NCBI RefSeq assembly: GCF_023701745.1
Contig: NZ_JAJOZB010000001.1
Location: 4,284,501 to 4,348,500 of the forward strand
From: Streptomyces sp. RKAG293
GTDB taxonomy: Bacteria; Actinomycetota; Actinomycetes; Streptomycetales; Streptomycetaceae
Reading direction: 5' to 3'
DNA: 64,000 bases
A program made the translations under genes and the position numbers. The notes under the pieces were generated by a model. That model saw nothing but the letters and a program-made list of their open reading frames with translations, was not told the origin of the DNA and did no database searches. Below are positions 18,318-27,553 of the stretch, in pieces (within the stretch, counting starts at the first letter, position 1; every line of letters starts with the position of its first letter).

Positions 18318-18411
18318 TGCGCGACCCCCGCCACTACCGCGTACTTCCGACTGCCGACTTCCGGGCGTCAGGAACCTATCAACACTGCCGGAATCCGGAA
18401 GCGCGGACCCG

Positions 18412-18657
18412 CTACGACGTGTGCGGGTGCGCCTCGGGTGCAGGGGTCGGCTTGACGTCCCCGGGGGTGGCCGTGGTGGTGGCGGTCGCGGTCGCGGCGG
18501 CGTCATCGGCCTTCAGCGCACGCGCCTCGGACTTCAGGATGCGCATGGACTTGCCGAGACCGCGGGCGGCGTCGGGCAGCTTCTTGGAACCGAACAGCAT
18601 GATCAGAACCAGCGCCACCACGATCAGGTGCCACGGCTCCAGCCCGTTTCGCAACAC
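18412..18657 (-). CDS. tatA: Twin-arginine translocase subunit TatA
   Basis: An 81-residue TatA/TatE-type protein. The membrane helix (WHLIVVALVLIMLFG, residues 8-22) is followed by the hinge and amphipathic helix SKKLPDAARGLGKSMRILKS, then an acidic/Thr-rich tail. TatA forms the pore of the Tat export pathway with TatB and TatC, which are not in the window. The GTG at 18657 is the only start upstream of the helix. A Tat substrate, the amidase at 55178, lies elsewhere in the window. Actinomycetes often have more than one tatA, so this may be an extra copy. Confidence 0.88.
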   Translation of the reverse strand: MLRNGLEPWHLIVVALVLIMLFGSKKLPDAARGLGKSMRILKSEARALKADDAAATATATTTATPGDVKPTPAPEAHPHTS

Positions 18658-18865
18658 GGGGATCCTCGCTTCGCGTAGAGATGGGCCAGGGGCGCCCGGG
18701 GATATGCGTCGACTGTCGCATTGTCACCCGGGCGGGCGTCCAATCAGCCCCTCAGTGCTCAAAGCATCGGCAAAGGCTGGGCATACCTCCGATGACGCCG
18801 CCGGCCGTTCCGGGGGTAGGTCGAGCGGCTCGTCAGGCCCTGGTCAGGCCCTGCTCAGGCCCTGG

Positions 18866-19519
18866 TCAGGCGCGCAGGAAGGCCAGGACCGCCAGGACCC
18901 TGCGGTGGGTCTCCTCGGCGGGCGGCAGGTCCAGCTTGCTGAGGATGCTGCCGATGTGTTTGCCGACGGCCGCCTCGGAGACCACCAGCTCGCGGGCGAT
19001 CGACGCGTTGGACCGGCCCTCCGCGATCAGCCCCAGCACCTCCCGCTCCCGCGCGGACAGCCGCTCCAGCGGATCGCGCCGGCGGCGCAGCAGCTGGCGG
19101 ACGACCTCCGGGTCGACGACGGTGCCGCCGTCCGCGACCCGGCGCAGCGCGTCGAGGAACTCCTCGACCTGGCCCACCCGGTCCTTGAGCAGATAGCCGA
19201 CGCCGGACCCGTCACCCGAGTCGAGCAGCTCGGCGGCGTAGCTGTGCTGCACGTACTGGCTCAGGACGAGCACCGGCAGCGACGGGCGCTGGGCGCGCAG
19301 CGCGACGGCGGCGCGCAGCCCCTCGTCCTGGAGGCCGGGCGGCATCCGCACATCGGTGACGACGATGTCCGGGTCGTGCTCGGCGACCGCCGTCCGCAGC
19401 GCCTCGGCGTCCCCGACCGCCGCGACGACCTGGTGCCCGAAGCGCGCGAGCAGGCCGACCAGCCCTTCGCGGAGCAGGACGCTGTCCTCGGCGAGCACGA
19501 TGCGCAGTTCTCGTTCCAC
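18866..19519 (-). CDS. NarL/LuxR-type response regulator
   Basis: A 217-residue response regulator. The receiver domain has the acidic pair (ED at 11-12), phosphoacceptor Asp56 in VVTDVRMP, and a conserved Lys in LLKDR. The C-terminal LuxR helix-turn-helix reads LSAREREVLGLIAEGRSN with SEAAVGKHIGSILSKL. The GTG at 19519 is the start, matching family N-termini (RIVLAEDS). No histidine kinase gene is adjacent, so its kinase must be elsewhere. It diverges from the ABC permease gene with 129 bp between, and may control it. Confidence 0.88.
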   Translation of the reverse strand: MERELRIVLAEDSVLLREGLVGLLARFGHQVVAAVGDAEALRTAVAEHDPDIVVTDVRMPPGLQDEGLRAAVALRAQRPSLPVLVLSQYVQHSYAAELLDSGDGSGVGYLLKDRVGQVEEFLDALRRVADGGTVVDPEVVRQLLRRRRDPLERLSAREREVLGLIAEGRSNASIARELVVSEAAVGKHIGSILSKLDLPPAEETHRRVLAVLAFLRA

Positions 19520-19648
19520 GCGCTGGATTCTGCCAGTCGGCGCGGACCGGCCGGAGGACGCGGCGGCCCCAGGGGTAGGGCCAGGCATACCCGAGGACTC
19601 CGTCCTGCCGTGCTGTGCGCGCGGCCCGCCGCCGATTGGCTTGGGCGC

Positions 19649-22174
19649 ATGCTGAGAATCGCGCTGCGCACGCTCCGCACCCGCTGGGCCACCTTCACCG
19701 GCAGCTTCGTCGCCCTCGCGCTGGGCGTCGGCCTGATCGCCACGATGGGCCTGGCGCTGGCCGCCACCGTCGACGCCCCGCACCGCGCGCCCGAACGGTT
19801 CGCGGCGGCCCCGGTGGTCGTGCGCGGCACGGACACCCTGCGGGTCGACACCGCGCACGGGGTGCGCGAGAAGCGGCTCGGCCACCCCCGGCCGGTCCCG
19901 GCGGCCACCGCCGCCGCCCTAACCCGGCTCGGCCGCACCGTCCAGGACCGTACGTTCCCGGTGCGCGCGGACGGCGCCCCGGCCGGCACGGTCGGCCACG
20001 CCTGGTCGGCGGCGGCCTTCACCCCTTACCGGCTCACCGCCGGCCGCGCGCCTGCCGCCCCCGGCGAGATCGTGACGACGGGCGGCTGGGCCGCACCGGG
20101 CGCCCGCGTCACGCTGCACACCCCGGACGGCGGCAGCGCGGCCCGGACGGTCGTCGGCACAGCCCGAACGGTCGTCGGCACGGTCGTCGGAACGGCTCCG
20201 GACTCGGGTTTCGAGCACGCGGATTTCGAGCACGCGGATTTCGAGCACGCGGTGTTCTTCACGGACGCGGAGGCGGCGCGGCTGGCGCCCCGGATCGACA
20301 CGGTCGTGGTGTACGCGGACCCGGCCGCGGTACGGGCCTCCACGCCCGGGGACCTGGACGTCCTCACCGGCGACGACCGGCGGCGGGCCGATCCCGGCCC
20401 GGACCGGGACAGCGAGGCGCTGACGACCGTGAACGCCCTGCTGGGAACGGCCGGCGGAGTCACCGGCTTCGTGTCGGTGTTCGTCGTCGCGTCGACGTTC
20501 GCCTTCGCCGTGGCGCAGCGGCGGCGGGAGTTCGCCCTGCTGCGGGCGGCCGGTGCCGCGCCGCGGCAGCTCCGGCGGCTGGTGATCATCGAGGCCGCGG
20601 TGGTGGGCGCGGTGGCCTCGGCGGCGGGCTGCGTCCTGGGCCGGTTCGGGGCGCCGCGGCTGGCGGCGTGGCTGGTGGAGACCGGCATCGCACCGTCCTG
20701 GTTCACGGTCGGCGACGACGCTTGGCCGTACTGGACGGCCTTCGGGACGGGGCTCGGCGTCGCGCTCGCGGGCGCCTGGGCGGCGAGCCGCCGGGCCGGG
20801 CGGGTGGGTCCGATGGAGGCGCTGCGCGAGGCCTCGGTCGACAGCCGCACCATGACGGCCGGGCGCTGGACGGCCGGCGGCGGCTTGCTGCTGCTGGGCC
20901 TCGGGCTGCTCGTCCGGCAACTGCTCACCGATCCGTCCGACGCGCTGCACCGCAAGACGTACACCACCCAACCGATGCTGCTCATCACGGCGTTCGCGCT
21001 GCTCGCACCCGTCGTGGTGGGGCCGCTGACGAAGGCGCTGGCCTGGCTGCCCGCCCGGCTGCCGGGCGTCACCGGCCGGCTCGTACGGGAGAACGTGCTG
21101 GCCGGGGTGCGGCGTACGGCGGCCGTCGCCGCGCCCGTACTGATCACCGTCGCCCTGGCCGGGTCCCTGCTCGGGGTCACGGCGACCGTCAACGCCGCCA
21201 AGGCGGCGGAGACGCGCGCGCAGTCGGCGGCCGATTTCGTCGTGACGTCGGATGCCGGCGGCCTCGACCCGGCGACCGTCGCGCGGGTCCGGGAACTGCC
21301 CGGACTCGACGCGGCCGCCATCGCGCCGACCACCGTGTACCGGCTGGAGGACGGGGTGGCGCTGGTCAGGGACGAGGCCCGCGCCGTCGACCCGGCCGCC
21401 CTCGCCGCCGTGACGACCCTCCCGGTGACCGCCGGAAAGGTCACCGATCTCGACGACCGGAGCATCGTCGTCAACGAGGAGTGGCCCGAACACACCGTCG
21501 GCAGCCAGGTGGCCGTCTGGCTCGGCGACGGCCGGCGGACGTCACTCCGGATCGCCGCCGTGCTGCGCACCGGCACGGGCGGCAACGGCGCCTACGTCAC
21601 CCCGCTCAACGCGCCGGGCTCGTCCCCCGACCGGATCGACGTCCGGATCCGGCCGGGAACGGACGTGCGCCGCTCGGCCGACGCGCTCCGGGCCGCCGTG
21701 GCGCCCGGCGGCGGGCACGTGCTGAGCAAGGAGCAGTGGCTCGCGGCGAGTTACCCGGCCACCAGCAGACAGACCCGGATCGGCATTCTGCTGGTGCTCG
21801 GCATCGCCCTGCTCTACTCGGGCATCGCGCTGGCCAACACCCTGGTCATGGCGACCGCCGACCGTGTCCGCGATCTCGCCGTACTGCGCCTCGCCGGGGC
21901 CACGATGGGCCAGGTACTGCGCATGGTGGCCGCCGAGGCGCTGCTCATCGTCGCGGTGGGCACGACCCTGGGCGCGGGCGTCGCCGCCCTGAACCTGCTG
22001 GGCGTCAAAGCCGCACTGGCCGCGCTGTCCGTACCGTCCCCCGTCGTCATCCCCTGGACGACCACCGGCACCACGGTGGCCGTCTGCGCCCTGCTCGCCG
22101 TCCCCGCCGCGGTGATCCCGGCCCGCCTGGCGCTGCGGGGACGGGCGGTCGAGCTGGCGGGAGGGCGGGAGTAG
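19649..22174 (+). CDS. FtsX-like ABC transporter permease
   Basis: An 841-residue permease of the MacB/FtsX type. An N-terminal helix (about 12-35) is followed by a large extracellular region, a first FtsX-type helix bundle (about 265-385, with AQRRREFALLRAAGA), two central helices, a second extracellular region, and a second FtsX bundle (about 710-835, with ATADRVRDLAVLRLAGAT). The ATP-binding partner that such permeases need is not next to it. The first extracellular region contains a threefold FEHAD repeat. It may export or signal envelope stress with the divergent response regulator, an inference from position. Confidence 0.85.
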   Translation: MLRIALRTLRTRWATFTGSFVALALGVGLIATMGLALAATVDAPHRAPERFAAAPVVVRGTDTLRVDTAHGVREKRLGHPRPVPAATAAALTRLGRTVQDRTFPVRADGAPAGTVGHAWSAAAFTPYRLTAGRAPAAPGEIVTTGGWAAPGARVTLHTPDGGSAARTVVGTARTVVGTVVGTAPDSGFEHADFEHADFEHAVFFTDAEAARLAPRIDTVVVYADPAAVRASTPGDLDVLTGDDRRRADPGPDRDSEALTTVNALLGTAGGVTGFVSVFVVASTFAFAVAQRRREFALLRAAGAAPRQLRRLVIIEAAVVGAVASAAGCVLGRFGAPRLAAWLVETGIAPSWFTVGDDAWPYWTAFGTGLGVALAGAWAASRRAGRVGPMEALREASVDSRTMTAGRWTAGGGLLLLGLGLLVRQLLTDPSDALHRKTYTTQPMLLITAFALLAPVVVGPLTKALAWLPARLPGVTGRLVRENVLAGVRRTAAVAAPVLITVALAGSLLGVTATVNAAKAAETRAQSAADFVVTSDAGGLDPATVARVRELPGLDAAAIAPTTVYRLEDGVALVRDEARAVDPAALAAVTTLPVTAGKVTDLDDRSIVVNEEWPEHTVGSQVAVWLGDGRRTSLRIAAVLRTGTGGNGAYVTPLNAPGSSPDRIDVRIRPGTDVRRSADALRAAVAPGGGHVLSKEQWLAASYPATSRQTRIGILLVLGIALLYSGIALANTLVMATADRVRDLAVLRLAGATMGQVLRMVAAEALLIVAVGTTLGAGVAALNLLGVKAALAALSVPSPVVIPWTTTGTTVAVCALLAVPAAVIPARLALRGRAVELAGGRE
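20209..20253. repeat. Three tandem 15-bp units inside the ABC permease gene
   Basis: Three 15-bp copies of tttcgagcacgcgga (the last differs in one base). They encode FEHAD-FEHAD-FEHAV in the first extracellular part of the permease and preserve the frame. A gtcgtcggcacg-type repeat lies just upstream. Confidence 0.85.
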
Positions 22175-22190
22175 GGCAGGAGTAGGGCAG

Positions 22191-22226
22191 GAGCAGCGGT
22201 GGGAGCAGCGGTGGGAGCAGCGGTGG
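22191..22226. repeat. Three tandem 12-bp units (gagcagcggtgg)
   Basis: Three perfect 12-bp copies lie just after the ABC permease stop, preceded by a duplicated agtagggcagg. They fill the gap between the convergent permease and anti-sigma-like genes. Confidence 0.85.
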
Positions 22227-22263
22227 AGTAGCTGCGGGCACCACCAGGGCACGCCGTCCGAGC

Positions 22264-23580
22264 TCAGCCCAGCTTCTTCCAGTCGGGGCTCAGCGCCATC
22301 GCCCTGAGACGGTCGATGGTGAACACCGGCGCGGTCCGGGTGGCGGGCTGGTGGTAGCCGCCCGCGTTCAGCTCGGCGACGACGATCCGCCGGCCGTTGG
22401 GGCGCAGGATCTGGGCGACCCACTGCACGGTCCCGGCACCGCCCTTCTCCGCCGGCCCCTGGGAGACCAGCACCCGGGTGCCGTCGGCGAGCTTCTCGCC
22501 ACCCGAGAAGAACGCCAGGGTGTCGGGGTCCTTGGGCGGCCAGCGGTCGACGTTCACCTCGATCAGGGTCTTGCCGTGCCCGTCGTTCACGGTCACATGG
22601 GCGAAGCCCTCCGAGTCGTCCGCGTCGCTGCGCTTCAGGCCGGCCGGGATCAGCCCCTTCAGAACGGCGCTGATCGCGGGGCCCGGTACCGAGGAGCTCG
22701 CCTCGGCGATGGCGGGCTGCTCGGCCGGGAGTGTGGTGGGCTGACCGGCCGGAGCCTTGGTCGGTCCGAGGGCGTCGAACACCGGCTTCCAGATCTTCAC
22801 GTTCACCAGCGCCGTCAGCTGCGCGGCGGTCAGCGGGGGGTCGGGCCGGGTGTCCGGGGCGCCCTTCTCCGCCGGGGAGTTCCACTCCATGGCGTCGACG
22901 ACCTGGCCGTCGCGGGTGGTCAGGGTGGCCCGCCAGTTCTTGGTGTCCACCCGGTGGTCCGGGTACTCGTAGCCCTTGAGCAGGACGAGTACGGAGCCGT
23001 CGGCGAGCACGGACCGGTCGCACGAGTCGAACGGCACGTACACCCGGTCCGGGCACCGGGTACCGGAGCCGGGGCCCACGCCCTGCCCCGCCGGTGCGTG
23101 GTTCAGGCTGACACTGACCAGACCGGGGCCGTGCCCGTCGTCGTAGACGACCTCCGCGTACGGGGCGCCGATCGGGCCGCCGGTCCCTTCGGCGCCGGTA
23201 CCGCGCCCCTGCCCGCCGGTGGTCACGCCCGGTGGCAGCGCCGACTTGAGCAGGTTGATCATGTGCTGCGCGGTGACCCGCTCACCGGACGCGACGGCGA
23301 CCGGTTGCGGTCCGCCCCGCGCGGCCGGATCCTCCGCGACGTGATGTCCGGCCGAACCCGACATTCCGCCCGCCATCAGGCCCCCGACGGCGACCAGCGT
23401 GAGCGTCGCCGCACCGCCCGCGACGGCGGCCCTGCGGCGCAGCCGCATCACCCGGCCGCGGGCCGCACCAGCGTCCACCAGCGCCCTGTTGTCGGTGGAG
23501 AAGGTGTCGGCGGTGCCCCGTATGGCTTGGCCTAGGTCCTCCTCGAAGGGGTCCGAGGGCGCGAAGGGGTCGAAGGGCAT
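22264..23580 (-). CDS. Single-pass membrane protein downstream of an ECF sigma gene
   Basis: A 438-residue protein. The N-terminus (about 1-55, cytoplasmic, acidic then Arg-rich RVMRLRRR) is followed by one membrane helix (about 55-75) and a long extracellular Gly/Pro-rich region. The layout is that of membrane proteins commonly encoded next to SigE-type ECF factors in Streptomyces, where they may act as anti-sigma partners. There is no zinc-finger HxxxCxxC anti-sigma motif. It lies 78 bp after the sigma gene on the same strand, so they are probably co-transcribed. Function is inferred from position only. Confidence 0.7.
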   Translation of the reverse strand: MPFDPFAPSDPFEEDLGQAIRGTADTFSTDNRALVDAGAARGRVMRLRRRAAVAGGAATLTLVAVGGLMAGGMSGSAGHHVAEDPAARGGPQPVAVASGERVTAQHMINLLKSALPPGVTTGGQGRGTGAEGTGGPIGAPYAEVVYDDGHGPGLVSVSLNHAPAGQGVGPGSGTRCPDRVYVPFDSCDRSVLADGSVLVLLKGYEYPDHRVDTKNWRATLTTRDGQVVDAMEWNSPAEKGAPDTRPDPPLTAAQLTALVNVKIWKPVFDALGPTKAPAGQPTTLPAEQPAIAEASSSVPGPAISAVLKGLIPAGLKRSDADDSEGFAHVTVNDGHGKTLIEVNVDRWPPKDPDTLAFFSGGEKLADGTRVLVSQGPAEKGGAGTVQWVAQILRPNGRRIVVAELNAGGYHQPATRTAPVFTIDRLRAMALSPDWKKLG

Positions 23581-23658
23581 GGGGAACCACCGTTTCGTAT
23601 GGCGTATGGCGTGGGACGAGCGGCGTGGGGGTGTTGCCATCAGGGGACGTCCGTTGCG

Positions 23659-24168
23659 TCAGTTCGCGGCGAATTCGGCGAGGGTGCCGCCGAGCAGTTC
23701 CCGCAGCTTCGCCAACGCCCTGACGGAGCGCGTCCGTACGGAGCTGGACGAAGCGCGCATCGCGTCGGCGGTCTCCTCGATGCTGCGGTCCTCCCAGTAC
23801 CGCAGCACCAGCACCGCCCGGTCCTTGGGCGCCAGCCGGCCGAGCGCGTCGAGGAGCGTCAGCCGCAGCGTCATGTCGACCCCCGCTTCGCCCGGCACGT
23901 CCGGGAGGTCGGGGGTCGGGCGTTCTCGGTTGCTGCGGCGCCGCTGATGGGAGAGGAAGGCCCGCACCAGGACGGTCTGCGCGTAGCCGGCCGGGTTGTC
24001 GATCTTGGAGGCCCGCCCCCAGACCACATACATCCGGCCGAGGGTCTCCTGGACGAGATCCTCGGCGAGATGGGTGTCACCGCTGGTCAGCAGGCATGCC
24101 GACCGGAAGAGATGCCCGGCGCGGTTCGCGGCGAAGTCCAGATACCCGTCCGCGTGCGTCTGCCGCAT
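23659..24168 (-). CDS. SigE-type ECF RNA polymerase sigma factor
   Basis: A 169-residue sigma factor. Region 2 shows LFRSACLLTSGDTHLAEDLV and TLGRMYVVWGRASKIDNPA, and region 4 shows RLAPKDRAVLVLRYWEDRSI followed by ETADAMRASSSSVRTRSVRAL. It belongs to the compact SigE-like ECF group common in actinomycetes. The ATG at 24168 follows a strong GGGGGG ribosome site 4-8 bases upstream. The next gene, a membrane protein, probably regulates it. The controlled genes cannot be told from the sequence. Confidence 0.88.
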   Translation of the reverse strand: MRQTHADGYLDFAANRAGHLFRSACLLTSGDTHLAEDLVQETLGRMYVVWGRASKIDNPAGYAQTVLVRAFLSHQRRRSNRERPTPDLPDVPGEAGVDMTLRLTLLDALGRLAPKDRAVLVLRYWEDRSIEETADAMRASSSSVRTRSVRALAKLRELLGGTLAEFAAN

Positions 24169-24262
24169 CCACCCCCCATTCGCCGTGTACACCTCATTGA
24201 CGCGCCAGAGGTGCCTGAATGTTTCACGGCCCGGGAGGATTTCCGCAAGCTTCCCGACGACG

Positions 24263-24835
24263 CTACGCGGCGACCGCCACCGATCCCTGGCCGAGGGCCG
24301 GGGCGAGGGCGGGAGCCGGAGCGACGGACGGGGCGACGGACGGAGTGGTGACCGGGGTACCGACCGGGGTGGCAACCGGTGCGTCGGCCGTCCTGGTGCC
24401 GCCCTTGGCGAAGACGATGACCCGCAGGACGACGAAACGGCCGACACCGGCGAGGCCCGAGGCCGAGAGGTACACGCTCTGCTCCAGCAGCGGACCCGGG
24501 TTCGGGTGCACCGCGTGCAGCACGAGCAGCGCGGCGGTGGTGAACAGGTAGCAGATCGCCGCGGTGGCACCGGACTTGACGTGGTCGCTCAGCTGGGCCC
24601 GTCCGGCCCGGAAGGTGAAGCGGCCGTGCAGCTCGGTGGCCAGCAGGGTGGAGGCGACGGTCACCAGCGCGTTGGCGACCACCAGGGGCAGCCGGCCCGA
24701 CAGCAGCAGCAGGACGGCGCTGGACAGCAGCCCCACGCCCCCGCCGCACACGACGAACCGCACGAAGGCCGCGATCGGCCCGGTCCTGCCGGTTGGGTGG
24801 TCGGTGCTCCGCTCGATGCTCCCCGTGGTCTTCAT
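24263..24835 (-). CDS. GtrA-family membrane protein
   Basis: A 190-residue protein with four predicted membrane helices between about residues 25 and 145. It includes the GtrA-type features FVVCGGGVGLLSS, ANALVTVASTLLATELHGRFTF and GRFVVLRVIVF. GtrA proteins are thought to flip or bind polyprenol-linked sugars used to decorate surface polymers. The C-terminal 50 residues are a Pro/Thr/Ala/Val-rich tail (PVATPVGTPVTTPS) made of short repeats. It is a single gene, divergent from the GNAT gene, and its glycosyltransferase partner is not adjacent. Confidence 0.82.
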   Translation of the reverse strand: MKTTGSIERSTDHPTGRTGPIAAFVRFVVCGGGVGLLSSAVLLLLSGRLPLVVANALVTVASTLLATELHGRFTFRAGRAQLSDHVKSGATAAICYLFTTAALLVLHAVHPNPGPLLEQSVYLSASGLAGVGRFVVLRVIVFAKGGTRTADAPVATPVGTPVTTPSVAPSVAPAPALAPALGQGSVAVAA

Positions 24836-24954
24836 GTCTCCAAGACTCCCGTACGCCACTGACAGCGCGCTGACTTCAGCCGACCGCTCACTGACCGCCC
24901 GCTGACACGGTGCCCGCCGAGCTGTCACGATGGGTGTGATCGCAGGAGGAATGC

Positions 24955-25503
24955 ATGACAGAGGTGTTTCTACGGCGTCTGAGCCGGTGGCAGGCCGAGG
25001 CGCAAAGGGAGGCCTTCGCGGACCTCTACGTCGAGTCCTACCTCGGCGCCCAGGGCGAGGAGTTCCACAGCCGGCAGAGCTTTCTGCGGCGCTTCGCGGA
25101 GCATGTGCAGCACCCCGGATTCGATATGACGATCGCCGGCGACCCGGCGCTCGTGGGCTTCGCATACGGCTTTCCTCCGGATCGCGGCGGCGAGTGGTGG
25201 CAGGGATTCGTCGGCGGGGTCCCGCAGGACCTGGAGGAGCACACCGCCTCCGGCCAGGTCTTCGCCGTCGCCGAGCTGCTCGTACTCCCCTCCCACCGCC
25301 GCCTCGGGGTCGCGGGCCGGCTGCAGGACATGCTGCTGTCGCGCAGCGCCGCGGCCGTGGCGTCCGTGCTGGTGGAGACCCCGAACGTGCCGGCGCTGGC
25401 CGCGTACCGGGAGTGGGGCTGGTCGAAGAACGGTGAGGTCCAGCGTCGGCACGACCATTCGTTGACGGTGCTGGAATCGTGGAGCCGCAGCCTCGCGGAT
25501 TAG
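24955..25503 (+). CDS. GNAT-family N-acetyltransferase
   Basis: A 182-residue GNAT protein. The acetyl-CoA binding core is VAELLVLPSHRRLGVAGRLQ (RxxGxA/G type), followed by a helix and the LVETPNVPALAAYREWGW motif that positions the substrate. The ATG at 24955 follows GGAGGAAT, a good ribosome site. GNAT enzymes transfer acetyl groups to amines; whether this one acts on an antibiotic, amino acid or protein cannot be told. It stands alone between the GtrA and oxidoreductase genes. Confidence 0.85.
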   Translation: MTEVFLRRLSRWQAEAQREAFADLYVESYLGAQGEEFHSRQSFLRRFAEHVQHPGFDMTIAGDPALVGFAYGFPPDRGGEWWQGFVGGVPQDLEEHTASGQVFAVAELLVLPSHRRLGVAGRLQDMLLSRSAAAVASVLVETPNVPALAAYREWGWSKNGEVQRRHDHSLTVLESWSRSLAD

Positions 25504-25609
25504 CGGAGCCGGGGGTGGCGGAGCGGACAGGAGGGCAGAGGGGGCAGAAGGGGCCGGTGTAACGACAGGGACCCGTGCGTCGGGGAGGCGCCGGCCTGCC
25601 GGGGTGTCG

Positions 25610-26587
25610 TCACGGCAGCAGCAGGGTCTTCCCGAGGACGTCGCGGGCCTCCATCGCCCGGTGCGCGTCGGCGGCGCGCTCCAGCGGGAACGTCTGCCCG
25701 ATGACGGGCCGGATCCGTCCCGCGGCGGCCTCCGTCAGCGCGCGCCGCAACAGCCCACGGCCGACGTCGGGCGCGAACTGCACCTGCTCGATGCCGCGTA
25801 CGGTCACCTCGCGCCGGCGGGCCTCCGCCGGGTCGACGGGCGCGAAGCCGCCGGCGGCCGCGCCGTGCGCGGAGAACTGGCCGCCGCGGGCGGTCAGTTC
25901 GAACGCGGCCAGCCCGAGCTCCCCGCCGACGCCGTCGTAGACCATGTCGGGACCCGCACCGCCGGTCGCCTCGCGCACCCGCTCCTCCCAGCCCGGCAGC
26001 GAGTAGTCGACGACGGCATGGGCACCCAGCTCGCGCAGCAGGTCCAGCTTCCGCTTGCCGCGAGCAGCCGCCACGACCCGTTCCCCCGCCGCCAGGGCCA
26101 GCTGCACCATGAGAATGCCCAGCCCGCCGCCGGCCCCGGTGACCAGCACCCACTCCCCCGGCTGGGTCCGGGCGGCGTCCGCCAGGCCCAGCGCGGTGGT
26201 GCCGTCGTGGAGCAGCGCGGCGGCCTCGCGCGGGCCGAGCCCGTCGGGTACGGCGAGCAGGGCGTCGGCGGGCGCCAGGGCCCGCTCGGCGTACCCCCCG
26301 CGGTCACCGACATGGGCGGCGACGGACCGGCCGATCCAGCCGGGCTCGACGCCCTCCCCGACGGAGAGCACCCGCCCGGCCACCGCGCCCCCGGGTACGT
26401 ACGGCGGCCGCACCGGCAGGAAGTCCTGCGCCAGGCCCTCGCGGATCCGCGCCTCGAAGAGGATCACGTCGGCCGCCTCGACCCCCACGACCACCTCGCC
26501 GGGACCGGCGACCGGATCCGGCAGCTGCGCCGTGACCAGCACCTCGGGACCACCGAACCGTGTCACCTGTACTGCTCGCACACCCAT
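25610..26587 (-). CDS. Quinone oxidoreductase (zinc-independent MDR family)
   Basis: A 325-residue medium-chain dehydrogenase/reductase. The N-terminal GroES-like domain is followed by a Rossmann domain with GAGGGLGILMVQLA and a C-terminal lobe ending DVLGKTLLLP. There are no zinc-binding cysteines, as in NADPH:quinone reductases. These enzymes reduce quinones or enones with NADPH. The ATG at 26587 is chosen with AGGGAG just upstream; a GTG at 26590 would sit too close to it. It runs leftward behind the truncated aldo/keto reductase gene but has its own 159-bp leader. Confidence 0.87.
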   Translation of the reverse strand: MGVRAVQVTRFGGPEVLVTAQLPDPVAGPGEVVVGVEAADVILFEARIREGLAQDFLPVRPPYVPGGAVAGRVLSVGEGVEPGWIGRSVAAHVGDRGGYAERALAPADALLAVPDGLGPREAAALLHDGTTALGLADAARTQPGEWVLVTGAGGGLGILMVQLALAAGERVVAAARGKRKLDLLRELGAHAVVDYSLPGWEERVREATGGAGPDMVYDGVGGELGLAAFELTARGGQFSAHGAAAGGFAPVDPAEARRREVTVRGIEQVQFAPDVGRGLLRRALTEAAAGRIRPVIGQTFPLERAADAHRAMEARDVLGKTLLLP

Positions 26588-26746
26588 CACTCCCTACGTC
26601 CGCCACCTGCTGCTTCGTCCACGCAGCAGTCTCAGACTTGAACCTCGGTTCATGTCAAGGAGCGACGGGGTCGGTGGTGGCGGAGTCCGTGGCGCCGGGT
26701 CCGTGGTGGGGGTCTCCGTGGCCAGGTGCGCGGCCGGGTGCGCGGA

Positions 26747-27547
26747 TTACCGGGCCGCGTCGAGCCGTACGAACTCGTCGGCGGTGAGCGTCACTTCGCC
26801 GGCCGCGGCCGAGTCCCGGATCGTCGCGGGCCGGCTGGCGCCCGGGATGGGAACGACGACCGGGGACTTCGCCAGCAGCCAGGCGAGAGCGATGCGCTGC
26901 GGGCTCACCCCGCGGTCCCGCGCTATCTCGTGGAAGGCGGCGAAGGGCGGGGCGTGGGTCGGGGCCGGGGCCGGGGCGGGGGGCGGGGCCGGGATCCCGT
27001 CAGCCACCGTCGGCGGGGCGTCGAGCGAGCTCCGGGAGATGCCGCCGAGCGGGCTCCAGGGCAGGAGGGCGATCCCGAGCTCGTCGCACAGCCGCAGCTC
27101 GGCCGCACTGTCGCGGACGGCGGGCGAGTACTCGTTCTGCACCGAGGCCAGCCGACCGCCGAGGATCTCGTCGGCCTGCCGGATCTGATCGGCGTCCACG
27201 TTGGAGACGCCCGCCATCCTGATCGTGCCCGCGTCGAGCAACTCCCGCAGCGCGCCGATGGATTCGGCGAACGGGACCCGGGGGTCCGGCTTGTGCAGCT
27301 GGTACAGCCCGATCGCCTCGCCACCGAGCCGCCGCAGCGACTCCTCGCAGGCCCGCTTCAGATGCTCCGGGGTGCCGTCGACGGTCCACGAACCGTCGCC
27401 GGGCCGCCCGCGGCCCCCCTTGGTCGCGACGAGGACGTCCGACGTGTCACCGCCGTAGGCGGCGATGGCGCGGGCGATCAGCTCCTCGTTGTGCCCCCGC
27501 TCGTCCGCGTGCCAGTGGTAGGAGTCGGCGGTGTCGATGAGCGTCAC
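26747..27547 (-). pseudogene. Aldo/keto reductase lacking its N-terminal part
   Basis: The 266 readable residues match an aldo/keto reductase from the second beta-strand on. LIDTADSY carries the catalytic Asp and Tyr, LVATKGG the Lys and LYQLHKPDP the His, and the later GIALLPWSPLGG and VVPIPGAS cofactor-binding blocks are present. The first 40-50 residues, including the opening strand and GLGTM-type motif, are absent. Just upstream the sequence switches abruptly into the divergent asnC gene. A GTG at 27547 could restart translation, but without a proper leader. A Pro/Ala-rich insertion (IPAPPPAPAPAP) sits before the last third. Likely a non-functional remnant, or a very short variant. Confidence 0.7.
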
Positions 27548-27553
27548 CCCTTG

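Noticed and set aside
17247..18455. Plus-strand frame opposite the PucR-type regulator
   Set aside because: The minus-strand product has the PucR helix-turn-helix; the plus frame has no motif.
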